From contig NC_134456.1 in assembly GCF_047948215.1 (NCBI RefSeq), positions 80,652,515 to 80,716,514 on the forward strand: DNA of 64,000 nucleotides, given 5' to 3'. Numbering within the stretch: position 1 is the stretch's first letter; every line of letters starts with the position of its first letter. The notes beneath the pieces were generated by a model. It saw only the letters and a list, made by a program, of their open reading frames with translations. It ran no database searches and had not been told where the DNA came from. This stretch comes from Lycorma delicatula (lineage: Eukaryota > Arthropoda > Insecta > Hemiptera > Fulgoridae). Positions 47,241 to 58,814 of this stretch are shown in pieces. The position numbers were made by a program, and so were the translations under genes.

Positions 47241-48239
47241 TTTTTAATATATTGTTATATATATATATACGTATAAATTGAAATCTGTACGGTTACTTTT
47301 TAGCTGAATAAATTTACACTTTGTTCTATTTATTTTAAATTTTACGTTTTTTTTTGCAATAGGTTTTATAGCTTTTCTATTTTTGTATTTTCTATAGTGA
47401 AAAGTTGTTAAAGTCTGATTGCTTATAAAATAAATCTCTTTAGCAGTAATTAGATTACAATGATTTAAGAAAAGCTCTCTCCCCTATTGATTATGTATAC
47501 AAATTAATATTTAAACACGTAAAATAAATAGTAGGTGATAGTAAAAAATATTTGTCGTAGACTATTGTGTTCAATTTAGTAAAACGTTTAAAAAAATAAA
47601 AAATAAAATTAATTTAACTGAAAATATGGAATATTTTTCTTTACGAAAATAAATTTTTTATTAAATTAGATGGATTTATGTAAAATAACAAACAATTCTT
47701 TTTATAGAAGGATCTTTTATTATTTTATTTACGACCGAATGAGTCAGTTAATTGATTCTCAAGCTGGTAATAAGTTAAAAAATCTGCGTCTGGCTGGTTT
47801 TAATGACCGTTTTCTAACAAGCTTTATCATTTCTTGAGATTGTAGAAGCTTAATTTCCTTCGGTGATATAAAAATAATCGTATCGTTATTGATAGAAATC
47901 TTTTTCCACGGTAGTTTGTCCAACAAGTCTAAAGTTTTTTCTCTGTCTTCTTCTGCAAATGCGACGAGTGACAATTGTTTTGAACTAATTATTAATTCCA
48001 AGGTCACAAATCAGAAATAAATATTTGTTGCTCGTTGTTTTCAAAAACGTTTTAGGAAAGAACTACTGCTAATCAAAGTTATCCTGTAAGATTACTTAAA
48101 ATACATGATTGTTACAAATAAAATTTATTCCTTAACCAAGCATATATACAGTCATATATTTCTTCTTCTTCTTTTAATAGAGTTGGTAAGGGATTTGTTA
48201 TTTTGTTATTTTTATAAAAATATATCTCAAGTTCGGATA
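47241..48239. other. AT-rich stretch with one weakly protein-like frame
   Basis: No gene confidently recognised; see the entry at 47759-48007. Confidence 0.5.
47759..48007 (-). CDS. Hypothetical short coding frame, possibly an exon fragment
   Basis: An 82-codon open frame on the minus strand with no ATG at its start (it opens with GTG). Its composition is unusually protein-like for this window: AFAEEDREKTLDLLDKLPWK, then DTIIFISPKEIKLLQSQEM, then a basic end KLVRKRSLKPARRRFF. Alternating charged and hydrophobic residues suggest helices. I recognise no family. There is no convincing splice acceptor upstream, no neighbour of similar type and no repeat copy in the window. It could be a host exon, a fragment of an element protein, or chance. 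Confidence 0.25.
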   Translation of the reverse strand: MTLELIISSKQLSLVAFAEEDREKTLDLLDKLPWKKISINNDTIIFISPKEIKLLQSQEMIKLVRKRSLKPARRRFFNLLPA

Positions 48240-48850
48240 GAGGAATCACATTAATATTTGGTAAGCGTATTGGTAATAACATTTTAAAATTAGGAAAAAG
48301 TCAGGTCTTGAATACCTTCGCAAATTACAAAATGGCGGCCTTTCACAAATTGTAAAATAATAAGCCTTTTATTTTGAACAAAGTGACATTTTATTTTTTT
48401 AAATCAGTTAACAAATAGTCGAGTTATGAGAGAAAAGTGATGTAATTTTGTATTATAATTATTAGGTCTATTACTATGAGAAAATTATTACTTAATTTGA
48501 TACTAATTTACAATACTAGTTTTAACAATAAATAAAAGTAATATTTCATCGAATTGAATGTAGTGTGACGGATATGAAAACAGTCAGATAATTACAACAT
48601 CAATTTTCTGCCATAATTCGCCTATTTGTTAATAGATTTATAAAAATAAAATGTCATTTTGTTAAAAATAAAAGGCTTAGTGTTTTAGCAAATAACATAA
48701 ATTTTTATAAAACTAGTATTTATGGAGATATAACGGATTGAAAAACAAAATGGCCGCCATTTTTTTATTTGCGAAAGTCCTGATTTTTCCTAATTTTAAA
48801 GTGTTATTACCAAAACGCTTACCAAATATTAATGTGATTCGTGTATCCCA
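48240..48850. mobile_element. Foldback-type element with long terminal inverted repeats
   Basis: The left arm starts gaatcacattaatatttggt and continues aagcgtattggtaataacat. The reverse complement of the right end (to about 48842) starts gaatcacattaatatttggt and continues aagcgttttggtaataacac. Similarity carries on through aattaggaaaaa, an aatggcggcc block, aagccttttatttt, and gacattttattttt, giving arms of about 210-250 bases around a centre near 48450-48600. No coding capacity. Flanking bases do not show an obvious target duplication. Confidence 0.8.
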
Positions 48851-49875
48851 ACTTACTCACTTTACCTCATCATCATCGTGGGTACTTGTAAGTATATAGA
48901 CGTTAACAATCGTTGCCGGCTGAGGTTTTGATTTTATCGTTACTACCATGATTCTATCGCTAAGCTAGTTCTTATATATATATATCCCAATCTTTAATTT
49001 TCTTACAGTTTTTACCTTTTTCAAGTCTTTCTATCACCAAACTAACTAAACTTGAGTTTGTTAACACATCACCTTCCAACCTAGATCGTCTTTATGTAAG
49101 ATTCTGCCACACATTTCTCGACTCTCTCCTTTATCCTAAGATCTATTCATTCCAAATTTTATGAACTTGTCTACTTATTTATTTATAAACTTTCAACATT
49201 CTTATGATGTACAACATTTCAAAAATTTCATAATTTTCGTTCTATGTTTTCCTCTTGATCTTATTACACTAACGTAAAGTGCATAACTATTTTCTTACCA
49301 TATATTTGTCATAGGAATTTCCTACATATTTCGCCGCATCAATGTATCAGTATCATCAGGAAATAAAAATATCCACACATCATACCACAATATTACATAT
49401 TTACAAGAAGCACACATGCAAATTCCCGTGTTATCCGGATTGAAGTCTAGACCTGAACATATACAGGAATATTTTATAAAATTTCTTTCTTATTCTTAAA
49501 TCAATAGATCAAACTAATAGATTTATTTTTTATACAATAGTTTTCCTAACTTACCTCCAGAAATTATTTTAGCGAGAAAAAAAAAATTTTTGCAAAAGTT
49601 AGCACATCCATTAAAATAAAACGCTTGGATGATTTGGAAATTTTCATTTACTTCTAATCGGTCAACATAATATGGATTTATGGGCTTCAAAAAATGATAT
49701 GATACTCCGTGCTTACATAATAAAAATTATTTTATTCTAACAATTTAATGAAATTCTCAGAGAATAATATCATGTTTCAGATAAGAATATATTAGTAAAA
49801 ATGCTAACAAATATTCAGCTATGAAGACAAGGTTAGCCTTTGGTAAAACATTTCATAGGAAAAGGAAAAACTGTT
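48851..49875. other. AT-rich stretch without a gene
   Basis: Nothing recognised. Confidence 0.5.
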
Positions 49876-50525
49876 TGATTTTAAAAGCTTTTATTTAACT
49901 CGCTTTAGGAATAATCAAATCTTGCAACTGCTATATCTTTTGATCTATTGTATGAAAATCAATGAAATTTAGTACACGTATGTAACTCCGATGTGTAAAA
50001 ATAAATATTTTTACTATTTTAAAAGCTTTTATTTTTAGTCTAAAAAAAAATACAAAAAAAATATATTTGATTACATATAAAATATATTTTTTTAAAAAAG
50101 CTTTTATTTAACTAATATTAATATTAACATTAACAAAAAAAGGAAACAAATTAGAAAAATCCTCTAAAAAGTAAAAAAAAGCAAGAATTAAATCAAATTG
50201 AGAATTTAAAAAAATATATATAATATATTAAAAAATATAAAAATGCATTGAAAAGTAAAAAATAAATTATATAAATATCTAATAAATAACCAATAAATAA
50301 ATGTAATAAATTATTAAATTTTAAAATTAAAAGTAATGAAAATATTTAGTTAAATAAAAGCGTGGCGCAGTTTTTATAACAATCATTTCGAATAAGTATT
50401 TATAGATATTTGCTGTATTTTAAAATATATTTTTTGTTTAATGAGGTTGTTTAGTATATGTATATACTTTATTTATCTGTAATAAAATAACTCAAGTTTT
50501 AATCCTTTGATGATTCAAATTTGCA
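49876..50525 (+). repeat. Dispersed repeat R475, full copy
   Basis: Reverse complement of 13340-13932. From about 50051 it is tandemly duplicated in the following segment. It carries agcgtggcgcagtttttata near 50362. Confidence 0.8.
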
Positions 50526-51003
50526 CCTAAAAAAAATATATTTGATTACATATAAAATATATTTTTTTAAAAAAGCTTTTATTTAACTAATATTAATATT
50601 AACATTAACAAAAAAAGGAAAAAAATTAGAAAAATCCTCTAAAAAGTAAAAAAAAGCAAGAATTAAATCAAATTGAGAATTTAAAAAAAATATATATAAT
50701 ATATTAAAAAATATAAAAATGCATTGAAAAGTAAAAAATAAATTATATAAATATCTAATAAATAACCAATAAATAAATGTAATAAATTATTAAATTTTAA
50801 AATTAAAAGTAATGAAAATATTTAGTTAAATAAAAGCGTGGCGCAGTTTTTATAACAATCATTTCGAATAAGTATTTATAGATATTTGCTGTATTTTAAA
50901 ATATATTTTTTGTTTAATGAGGTTGTTTAGTATATGTATATACTTTATTTATCTGTAATAAAATAACTCAAGTTTTAATCCTTTGATGATTCAAATTTGC
51001 ACC
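50526..51003 (+). repeat. Tandem duplicate of R475 (period about 475 bp)
   Basis: Positions 50536 onward repeat 50061 onward at an offset of 475 through the shared end gattcaaatttgcacc (about 50513-50528 and 50988-51003). The two copies are nearly identical; I noticed single-base differences such as ggaaacaaat against ggaaaaaaat. Confidence 0.9.
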
Positions 51004-51171
51004 GAGATGACCTTTAAGGGGTAATAAGATTAAAAATAAAAATTAAATTTAGAAATCTTGCACAAAGTTATTACATTTTCACGGTAATCTGAAAATTTAT
51101 TAATTATTATCGTTATTATAATCGTAATCGTAATTATGAATTCATTAAATAAAAATTCATAATTAATTAAA

Positions 51172-51276
51172 ATGAAACTTTTAGAGGAAAGAGTGGCTTC
51201 ACTTTTGCTTAGATTACAAGCAGAATTCGAAGATGAACTTCATTTATGTGAGAACACGTACAAAGAAAGCGAGTGA
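51172..51276 (+). CDS. Short unknown open frame next to a splice-donor-like site
   Basis: 34 codons from ATG: MKLLEERVASLLLRLQAEFE, then DELHLCENTYKESE and a stop. The composition is protein-like and amphipathic. The end overlaps a strong donor-like gtgagt at 51273-51278, so it could be a first exon. It sits between direct and inverted R475 copies, which may mean it belongs to the same composite element. Unknown function. Confidence 0.25.
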   Translation: MKLLEERVASLLLRLQAEFEDELHLCENTYKESE

Positions 51277-51291
51277 GTGCATTTTCCCAGA

Positions 51292-51340
51292 TTGTTGCTT
51301 GTAGTTAGTCAGTTGAGACTAACTAGCTACAAGTAACAAG
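51292..51340. repeat. Stem-loop
   Basis: cttgtagttagtc pairs with gactaa and ctacaag across a short loop, with a four-base bulge (ctag). It lies just after the short open frame. Confidence 0.65.
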
Positions 51341-51424
51341 TCTGTTCCAGCAGACCTTTCCGCCTCCTCGCGTCGTCATTGAAAATGAAAATGAAGATTA
51401 ATTGTAAAAATAAATGTTGTTGTT

Positions 51425-51780
51425 TTAAATAAATTATAAAAACTGCGCCACGCTTTTATTCAACTAAATATTTTCATTACTTTTAATTTTAAAATTTAAT
51501 AATTATTACATTTATTTATTTTTTATTTATTGGTTATTTATTAGATATTTATATAATTTATTTTTTGCTTTTCAGTGCATTTTTATATTTGTTAATATAT
51601 TATGTATTTTTTTTTTAAATTCTCAATTTGATTTAATTCTTATTTTTTACTTTTTAGAGGGTTTTTCTAATTTGTTTCCTTTTTTATTAATGTTAATATT
51701 AATACTAGTTAAATAAAGCTTTTTTAAAAAATAATTTTTTATATATAATCAAATATATTTTTGTAATTTTTTTTTTCATA
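51425..51780 (-). repeat. R475, inverted partial copy
   Basis: The reverse complement of 50050-50400 type sequence, starting ataaaaactgcgccacgctt. Together with the direct copies it makes a structure of two direct units, a 420-base spacer and one inverted unit. Confidence 0.8.
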
Positions 51781-52455
51781 TGATAACAGAATTACTGAAA
51801 AAATTATCATTTATCTAAAGAGAATAAGTTTTATACGATGTGGATGTATAATATAGAAAATTAATGTATTTGTAATTCATGCATAATAAATAATTATCAA
51901 TTACGTTATTTAATTCGGGATTGGTTGTTAATGTATTTTATTGAAATCGGGTTAATTAGCAATTATAGATTAAGATAATATTAATTAATGTACGAGTATT
52001 TCATTAAATTTGTCTAAATCTCAAACAAAATAAGTAAGCAGTGAGATTATTTATTATATTCTTCATTTTCCCTTTCTCAACTCTATAAATGCTATGAACA
52101 ATATATTTACATTATTCTTGCACAGAACGTTACTTACTTTAAAGTACTCTTAACATAAGATAGGGAATTTAATACACTTAGTACTCATTAACAGTATAAA
52201 ATAAATTACAGATAATGCAAATTAATGTAGTCTTGAAATAAAATCTATCCGTGTTATTTTATACTTTATAATGTACAATATATTTTTCTCTCAGTATTTG
52301 ATGGATTTTTTTTTTATCATTCTCTTACCTTTCTAAATAATTGTATTTTTTTACATTTTTAACCATACTATTTTTTAATGCTTATCTACGTAGAAAAAAC
52401 TTTTGTAAGAATTAACGGGCTTTAATGAATTTAGTAAAAGTTATCTTATAACTAC
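51781..52455. other. AT-rich stretch without a gene
   Basis: Nothing recognised. Confidence 0.5.
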
Positions 52456-53832
52456 AAAAAAGGAGGCTTATGGCCCGCCGCGTAAATGTTACATGGTTTA
52501 TGTTTCATTGCACATGATTTTGTTAAATGTTTTTGGCAATTTTAACTAAATAAAGTTAATGAATTTAGCAAACTAACAACAACAAAAACTTTTACAACGA
52601 AAAGTTCAAATCCAAAAACATTTTAGCTTTTTCTTAAGTTGTGATTCTTTAACACAGTTCTACCCCAATTTTTACCTTTTTTATTCCTGATACACAAATA
52701 TAATTTTACATAAATCGTTCGAACGAATGAATTGTTCGTACGCAACGTGCAGCTGCCCGGCGCACTACTTGGTCCGATCTGCGTCAATAGCAGCTAAAAT
52801 AAAAATGTGAGCATATAAGTCAAACAAACAAACTCACTCACAATCCTTTTTTGACGGGAAAGATTTCAAAATGGTGTTACCAATATGGCTCTTTAATTAG
52901 ATATTCTATTTTTTCACTTTATAAAAAAGGATTCACGGGGATTCAGAGATTTTGGCGCAGGATTTGTTCGAGCACCCGCCTCATCGCGGCGAAAAGAGTG
53001 GCAACGACTCCTTGCCGCAAGTCCATGTTACAAGCAAAGAAGCCTTTACCCTTAAACCTGCTCCTGCTCTTTTAGAGCACGAGCCGTAATCTGTAACTGT
53101 GTAGTGTTAATCTTTGATTTCACACATTTGATCCAGTAGCGGCGAAGAGGTGCGAAGAGTGACAGGAGAATACAGAAGGTCTTCCACTTCCCGTGGCTCG
53201 CTGCGGGTAGTTGTCTACCCGCTTGTGGACTTGTGCCCAATATCGGTGATAGAAAGAACAGCGAGCATATTGTTCGTATACTGTTAGGTCAGGACATCTC
53301 CGACCATGACAGATGTTAGTGAGATAGATAGGAAGCCTAGCCTGCCGGAGAAGGGGCCGGGGCTTTTTCCTTCAACCTCCTCGAACATCGGTTCCGACAA
53401 CGATTGTTCAGAAGTAGATATAGGAATGGCCACCCGGGAGAGCATGAACCTACTTATTGAAGAGTTTTTGTAAGCCGGGGGGAGGCTTGGCAGTTCTGGT
53501 GCGTGGGTTTATTTCTTGTATGTGCTCACATTTTTATTTTAACTGCTACTGTCGCAGAGCGGACCAATAGTGATGCGCCGGCGGGGCTGCGCGCAGCGCA
53601 CGAATAATTGATTCGTTCGAACGATTCATACTTCTTAATAACGAACGATTTATCTAAAATTATATTTGTTTTTTTGGGTAAAAAAATAGGAAAACACTAG
53701 GGTTAGAGCTGTGTTAAAAAATCAACAGCTAAAAATGCTCAGGATTTTGAATAAAAACATTTAACAAAATTATGTGTAATGAAACATAAACCAAGTAACA
53801 TTTTTGCAGCGGTTCATAGGCCTGCCTTTTTT
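52456..53832. mobile_element. 1.4 kb element with terminal inverted repeats of 320-370 bases
   Basis: The left arm (52456-52822) and the reverse complement of the right arm (53512-53832) share ggtttatgtttcattgcaca (one difference), attttgttaaatgttttt, acaaatataatttta, the palindrome tcgttcgaacga, and taaaataaaaatgtgagca at the inner ends. The left arm is slightly longer. The 690-base interior is GC-richer, non-repetitive and contains a 55-codon frame at 53306. No transposase is present, so it would be non-autonomous. Confidence 0.82.
53306..53473 (+). CDS. 55-codon open frame inside the long-inverted-repeat element
   Basis: Starts MTDVSEIDRKPSLPEKGPGL and ends MNLLIEEFL before TAA. It is Ser/Pro/acidic with a GC content well above the surroundings and follows about 300 bases of GC-richer leader. 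It reminds me of the N-terminus of an ORF1 (gag-like) protein of an insect non-LTR retrotransposon, but I cannot show this. If so, the element has captured the 5' end of a LINE. The frame stops just before the right arm. Confidence 0.35.
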   Translation: MTDVSEIDRKPSLPEKGPGLFPSTSSNIGSDNDCSEVDIGMATRESMNLLIEEFL

Positions 53833-53847
53833 CTTGCTTTCCTTAAT

Positions 53848-53910
53848 ATCAAGAAGCATGATGCGCTGGTTTGTTTGCTGTTTATGCTCAAGTTTTCATT
53901 TTGAATAAAG
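53848..53910 (+). repeat. Short repeat, first copy (partner at 54235-54305)
   Basis: tcaagaagcatgatgcgctg leads to an attttgaataaagtgcttct block. The second copy lies about 387 bases downstream. The core also resembles the inner edge of the right arm at 53512-53540. Confidence 0.75.
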
Positions 53911-54234
53911 TGCTTCTGTACTAGAGCTTCAGCACATATAGTTTTATTGAAAGTATTTTACTAAAGCTTTTTCGATAATGTGTTTATTTATTTTTTTTTT
54001 ATTTTAAGTACTAAGCTAATTATTTTGCGTTTTTTGTCTATTACTATTGTTATAATTTTAAAAACGTTTATTATACAGAACAATATAAAATTATTAGCTT
54101 AATATTTGATGTATACCTAATGTACCTGAAGTTTTCATGAAAGCATTAGTTTAAGTGTATTAGATTAACAGTGCCCAATAAAACGAAAAAATCTGAAAAT
54201 ATATTCAAAAACCCCTTTTTGGCCCTAACGTTAA

Positions 54235-54305
54235 TTTCAAGAAGCATGGTGCGTTGTTTTGTTTTTTGTATGCACACATTACTATTTTGAATAAAGTGCT
54301 TCTTG
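54235..54305 (+). repeat. Short repeat, second copy
   Basis: tcaagaagcatggtgcgttg leads to attttgaataaagtgcttct, matching 53848-53910. Confidence 0.75.
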
Positions 54306-55739
54306 GCAAAGTAGCAAACTGTATTTGCTACTTTGTTGTTACATTATTACGCTAAATTGTATTCTGTACTATAAACAGTACGTTGTTTACATTAACATTT
54401 ATTATACTTATTATTTTTTTACATTTTATTAAAAAAAAACTATTTCAGATATAATCTTTTTGCAATTTAAAAAAAAAATGTAAGTATATAAATGTTAATG
54501 TAGACAACGTACTATTTATAGAAGACAATTTATTATACAGTTGTTAGTTCAATTTTTTCTCGTTATTTTTCTACATTTGGTTTTTTTTTTGTATTGTAAC
54601 GCATTATTTACGACGACATAAAATGAAAGTAACTAGTTCTGCATTTCCGTGGATTCATCAGGAGAAACCATGATAAAACCTTGATTACAACAGCACCATA
54701 AAACATTTAATCCTCCCTATTTTATAAAACGGTAAGAAAAATTCTGAAAACACGATAACTGCAATAATTTAAGATCTAATTAATCTACTTGGCCGGGAAA
54801 TGCCTTAAAACACTCAGATAATAATGTCACACCTAATGAGATCTCACCCAACTCAACTCTGAGTCGAGATCTGAGCAAACATTGGTTCTCCCGATATTAT
54901 GACGGGTAAGAAAAATCCTGAAATGTTGGCCGCCAAGCGGCCAGGAGGCTCAGCCACCTATTTCTTAATAAATAACCAATGAAATAATAATAATTGATAT
55001 TTAAATTTATATGTCTATTTGTTTTCATCAGTTTTTGGGTCGTAATAAGTCTTTCACTATAACATCAGACTCCCATTTATTAAGAATAAAATTTCATTAT
55101 AAACAGTAATACATAAGATATACGGAACCTTAAAGGGTTTCAAAAGATTTATTGTAATTTGTGTGACTTACTGAATCGGATAAATTTACCTTTGATTAAT
55201 ATTTTTAGTTATTTTAATTAAAAATTAAATTAATCATCTTATAATATATTTAATAATGAAATAAAATAAATAAAACAGATTGAAATTTGTTGTTTTGTTG
55301 TTTTATTTAAATAAAACACAATGTTCGTTGTATTCGTACAAGATAAATATAAAGTTTGAATACACAAAGCGTTCCTTTTTTTTATTTAATAACTTCAACA
55401 GTAGAAGTAAGTACTACGTCGTTTTGGAGTAAACATTAAGAGTTATGATTTTACTTTACGTTTAAATGTTCAAAGTAAATTTAATGATAACTTAAGCTTT
55501 GTTAAAATACCGTACCAGAACAAAGATATCATTAAAGTTCTCTAACGTTTATTTCAACTTGAAATAGAAGTTACAACTTTCTAAGTTACCACTAATGCTT
55601 TAGTTTTATTAAATTACATTACTTTTTTAATATATCAAGTAATATTTTATTTTGTTTTTTCTTTTTTCATTTTTTTTCAGTTTTTGAAAGAGCAACTCTT
55701 AAAACTGTGCAGAGTAACTGTACCTATAATGCATTTTGC
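54306..55739. other. AT-rich stretch without a gene
   Basis: No gene recognised. A short inverted pair (acgttgtttacattaacatt at 54381 and its near complement at 54495-54514) is present. Confidence 0.5.
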
Positions 55740-56628
55740 CGTGATTGACTGATTCATCAACGTCCAGCAAAAATTATTGAAGATATATTTTTACGGTTTA
55801 AGTGTACCCAAGAAAGAACTTTTTGAAATTCTGAATTTAAAGGGTTAAAATGGAGACAATGAAATTTACTATTTCTTTTTAAATTTTTCGGTAAAAAAAG
55901 ATAAAATCTTTATTTTTTTAGTGCGGTAATTCTCATGTAACTATCTAAAAACCTATTTCTAAATTTTTTGAAATTAAACTTTAAAAAGGGAGAAGAAAGG
56001 TAACAAAAATTTGAACAATGATGGGAAATTTTCCCCATTTCCGGCTAAACTAAAAGAGTTATTCGCTATATATTGGGGCTTGCAAATACTCTTCAGATAA
56101 ATATCTAAAATCCATTTTCGGTTTTTTGAATTTCGAGCTTTTAAAGGATGCGATGGTGTACGGCGGGGCGTCTCAACTGACCTAGCCACTGTTAATGTAC
56201 TCGTATGTAAGACGCGACTGGCTGCTCCAACCTTCGGTTACTAAAAACTATACAAAAAAGAATTAACAAATTTAAAAAAAAAAGAGAAACAAAGTACGGC
56301 ACCTCCTAATAGTGATTGTCGGATAATGTTAAGAACCAGGAAAAATACATTTTTACCCTTACGAAATACGGGTAACCAGTAATAATTAAGACCTTGAAAA
56401 TGGAAACCGACTGCTTTGAAATCCACATTCTTAGATCACTTAACATTTCACTGAACTGGCCAACTATTATTTTAACAAAATTAAAATATCTTGACATACA
56501 TCATTAGCATTCTCACAAGCATGAGTTTAGGGTGAGCGAAGCAAGCCATGACCGGCTAAATATTTTCTGATCGCTACAAGAAATAAAAGTAACCATTTAG
56601 TGCGTGCGAAGCTGTGATGGGAATGCTA
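55740..56628 (+). mobile_element. Helitron-like element Hel-2, apparently full length
   Basis: Opens tgattgactgattcatcaac, includes aagaaagaactttttgaaat and cttcagataaatatctaaaa, and closes with gcgaagctgtgatgggaat and CTAG at 56625-56628. The conserved gcgaagcaagccatgaccgg block lies about 100 bases before the end, as in the copy at 1842-2743. No homopurine core here. No coding capacity. Confidence 0.62.
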
Positions 56629-56694
56629 GAAGAAATTACACTACATTATTATTTTTATAAATTAAACAGGATTTAACATTTATTTATCATTATT

Positions 56695-56850
56695 ACTCTC
56701 ACAAGAATGAGTTTAACAAACACAATGGTACAAGGAGCAGAACCCTTTGTCTAGACGGGAAGGGCGAGAGAAGCAAGCCATGACCGGTTAAATATCCCAT
56801 GACTGCGGGAAACGCAAGTATACGAGTAATAGAGCGCGGGGGAAGGTAGT
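56695..56850 (+). mobile_element. Second Hel-2 3' region
   Basis: ctcacaagaatgagtttaac and agaagcaagccatgaccggt match 56500-56560. It ends in a degenerate agagcgcgggggaaggtag with no clear CTAG. A direct repeat of the element's last 150 bases. Confidence 0.55.
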
Positions 56851-57599
56851 TTATTTATAATCCAAGATGGACTTCTAAATAATTTGCTAATTAATACTTT
56901 TTTGTAATTTAATTAATTTTACTGAGCCAAACTGTTTTCAATTCAACTGTTCTGATTCAACCCAATTTTCAATCTGTCTTGAGAAGACCAGATGATGAAT
57001 TTTATTTCGATTATTATTATCTGAGGATGGTAGAATATTATCAAATAATATCACAAGTGGTTATTTTTACAATAGTAAATTGATTAATGTGATGATATCC
57101 AGTATTATTATACCTCAAATTTACTGATACTTTCAATATACTTATACTTCCAATATTCCAGGTATACAGATAAAAAATGTTCTACATTTAAGTAATGATT
57201 ATACCTATAGATAATTACATCGATGGGTAACCATGACGGTACGTTGTTAATAAGAACCTAACAGAAATATGGTCGGGGATAGGCTGTAAAGGAGTCGTTA
57301 ACATTAAAATATAATTTATCGGGCTGATGCTCAAACTAACAACCTCATGGGAAAGCAAGACTAATGCTAATCATTTGCATTACTCTGATTTACTATAATA
57401 TAGATAAAACCATTAATTCAGTTGAATTGTAGTTTTATTTGTTCCGAAACCTGTTATGATCTGTTTGGAGGATCGTGGGACTTTGTACCTCTGAAAGGGG
57501 CTGATTTGTTATATTTTGATGTACTGTCTGCGGTTATGTTCTTTGCTATTGCGGTGTTTGATGTGAATTAGTCTGAATTTTTTCTTTATTAGATTTGAT
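56851..57599. other. AT-rich stretch without a gene
   Basis: Nothing recognised. Confidence 0.5.
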
Positions 57600-57843
57600 G
57601 AAGAGAGAAGCATTTGGAAAAATATAGTTAAAAGAAAAGATATACTTATATGCCACATATTAAGGCATCCTGGAAATAGTCGCTTTAATATTGGAGGGAC
57701 AGGTAGAAGGAAAAAATTGTGCTGGCAGGCAACCTTTGGAATATGTAAAACAAATTTTTAGGGATGTAGAATGTAAGGGGTATACCGAAATGAAACGACT
57801 AGCACTAGATAGGGAATCTTGGAAAGTTGCGTCAAACCAGTGA
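57600..57843 (+). pseudogene. RTE-like retrotransposon C-terminus
   Basis: Plus frames read SIWKNIVKRKDILICHILRH, then after a frameshift EGKNCAGRQPLEYVKQIFRD, then EMKRLALDRESWKVASNQ and a stop. These are the typical last 80 residues of RTE-type insect retrotransposons (RLIGHILRHP; GRPRLEY; EMKRLA.DR..WR..ANQ). A tail of A residues follows shortly at 57858. The upstream part is missing, so it is a severely 5'-truncated copy. Confidence 0.75.
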
Positions 57844-58079
57844 AATGACCAGAGACAAAAAAAAGTTAGATTTTTTGTATATATGTTTTGATTTAATTTT
57901 GTTTGATCACGATTTGTTTTGTCTGTCGTTCGATACGTTTTCTTGGCGTAATAGGTAGTTGCTGTGTATTGTTTGGACGGTGACGTATTGTATTGTGGTG
58001 TATGAATGTGTGAATGAGTGCATCACCCCCTCTCTGAAGTTATGTTTCTTTAGGTAATTTCAGGAAGGGTGGGAAGCCA

Positions 58080-58230
58080 GGGGTATAGGTTTAGTCGGTA
58101 ATGCGCAGGTACACATACACATATAACAACATCTTGCGGAACCTGTTAGCGACCCCCACACTGCCATATGGCTTTGGATGGATTGGTATGGCGTGGAATG
58201 GATTCCCCATCTCTACAAAAAAAAAAATCA
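58080..58230 (+). mobile_element. Probable retrotransposon 3' end with poly-A
   Basis: A GC-richer stretch with ggggtataggtttagtcggt, then acctgttagcgaccccca and ccccatctctac followed by 11 A. It looks like the 3' UTR and tail of a LINE. No associated protein is preserved. Confidence 0.4.
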
Positions 58231-58814
58231 GTTGGATTGTATCATATACTACACAGATCTGGAATAGTGAAGTTGGGGTATTAAGAATTTGTTGAAAAAA
58301 GCCATTAATTTAGATTTTCAAACTGAACTACGTAAATTGCATTCTTTCTAAAATTTTTTATTTTGAATTTTAAAAATATATGGTCTGTAGAGAATTAGCA
58401 ATACTTAACTGATCACCAGCAAATGTAATTATAAAAATGTAGTTAACTCTGTTTAAAATACTGAGGTAATTTAGTAGATTATTAATCCAGGGATTAAGAG
58501 CGCCGTTTACGTAATCATTAAAACGCTATAAATGAAAGACCACTTTCCTGCCTACGTCCGAAATTTCAAATTTCTTTCTTCTGGTGTATTTATTTCACGC
58601 AAATTTTTAATTTTATTGCAGCATATATTAACTGGTTAACACAAAATCGTTGATCAGTACGATAATGCTGTAATATTAGGAAAAAATGTCCCGATTTTCA
58701 AAGAGATTGAGGCCAGGATTTTGCCCTGTGCTTGGAGGAACCCTTGAGATTTAAACTCGAGGAGGACCTCACATCTTGAATTTCCTTCACCACCTTATCT
58801 AATTCTTAATATCT

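Noticed and set aside
50051..51003. Pair of LTRs flanking a retrotransposon
   Set aside because: The 475-base copies are directly adjacent with nothing between them, have no TG..CA ends, and no gag/pol is nearby.
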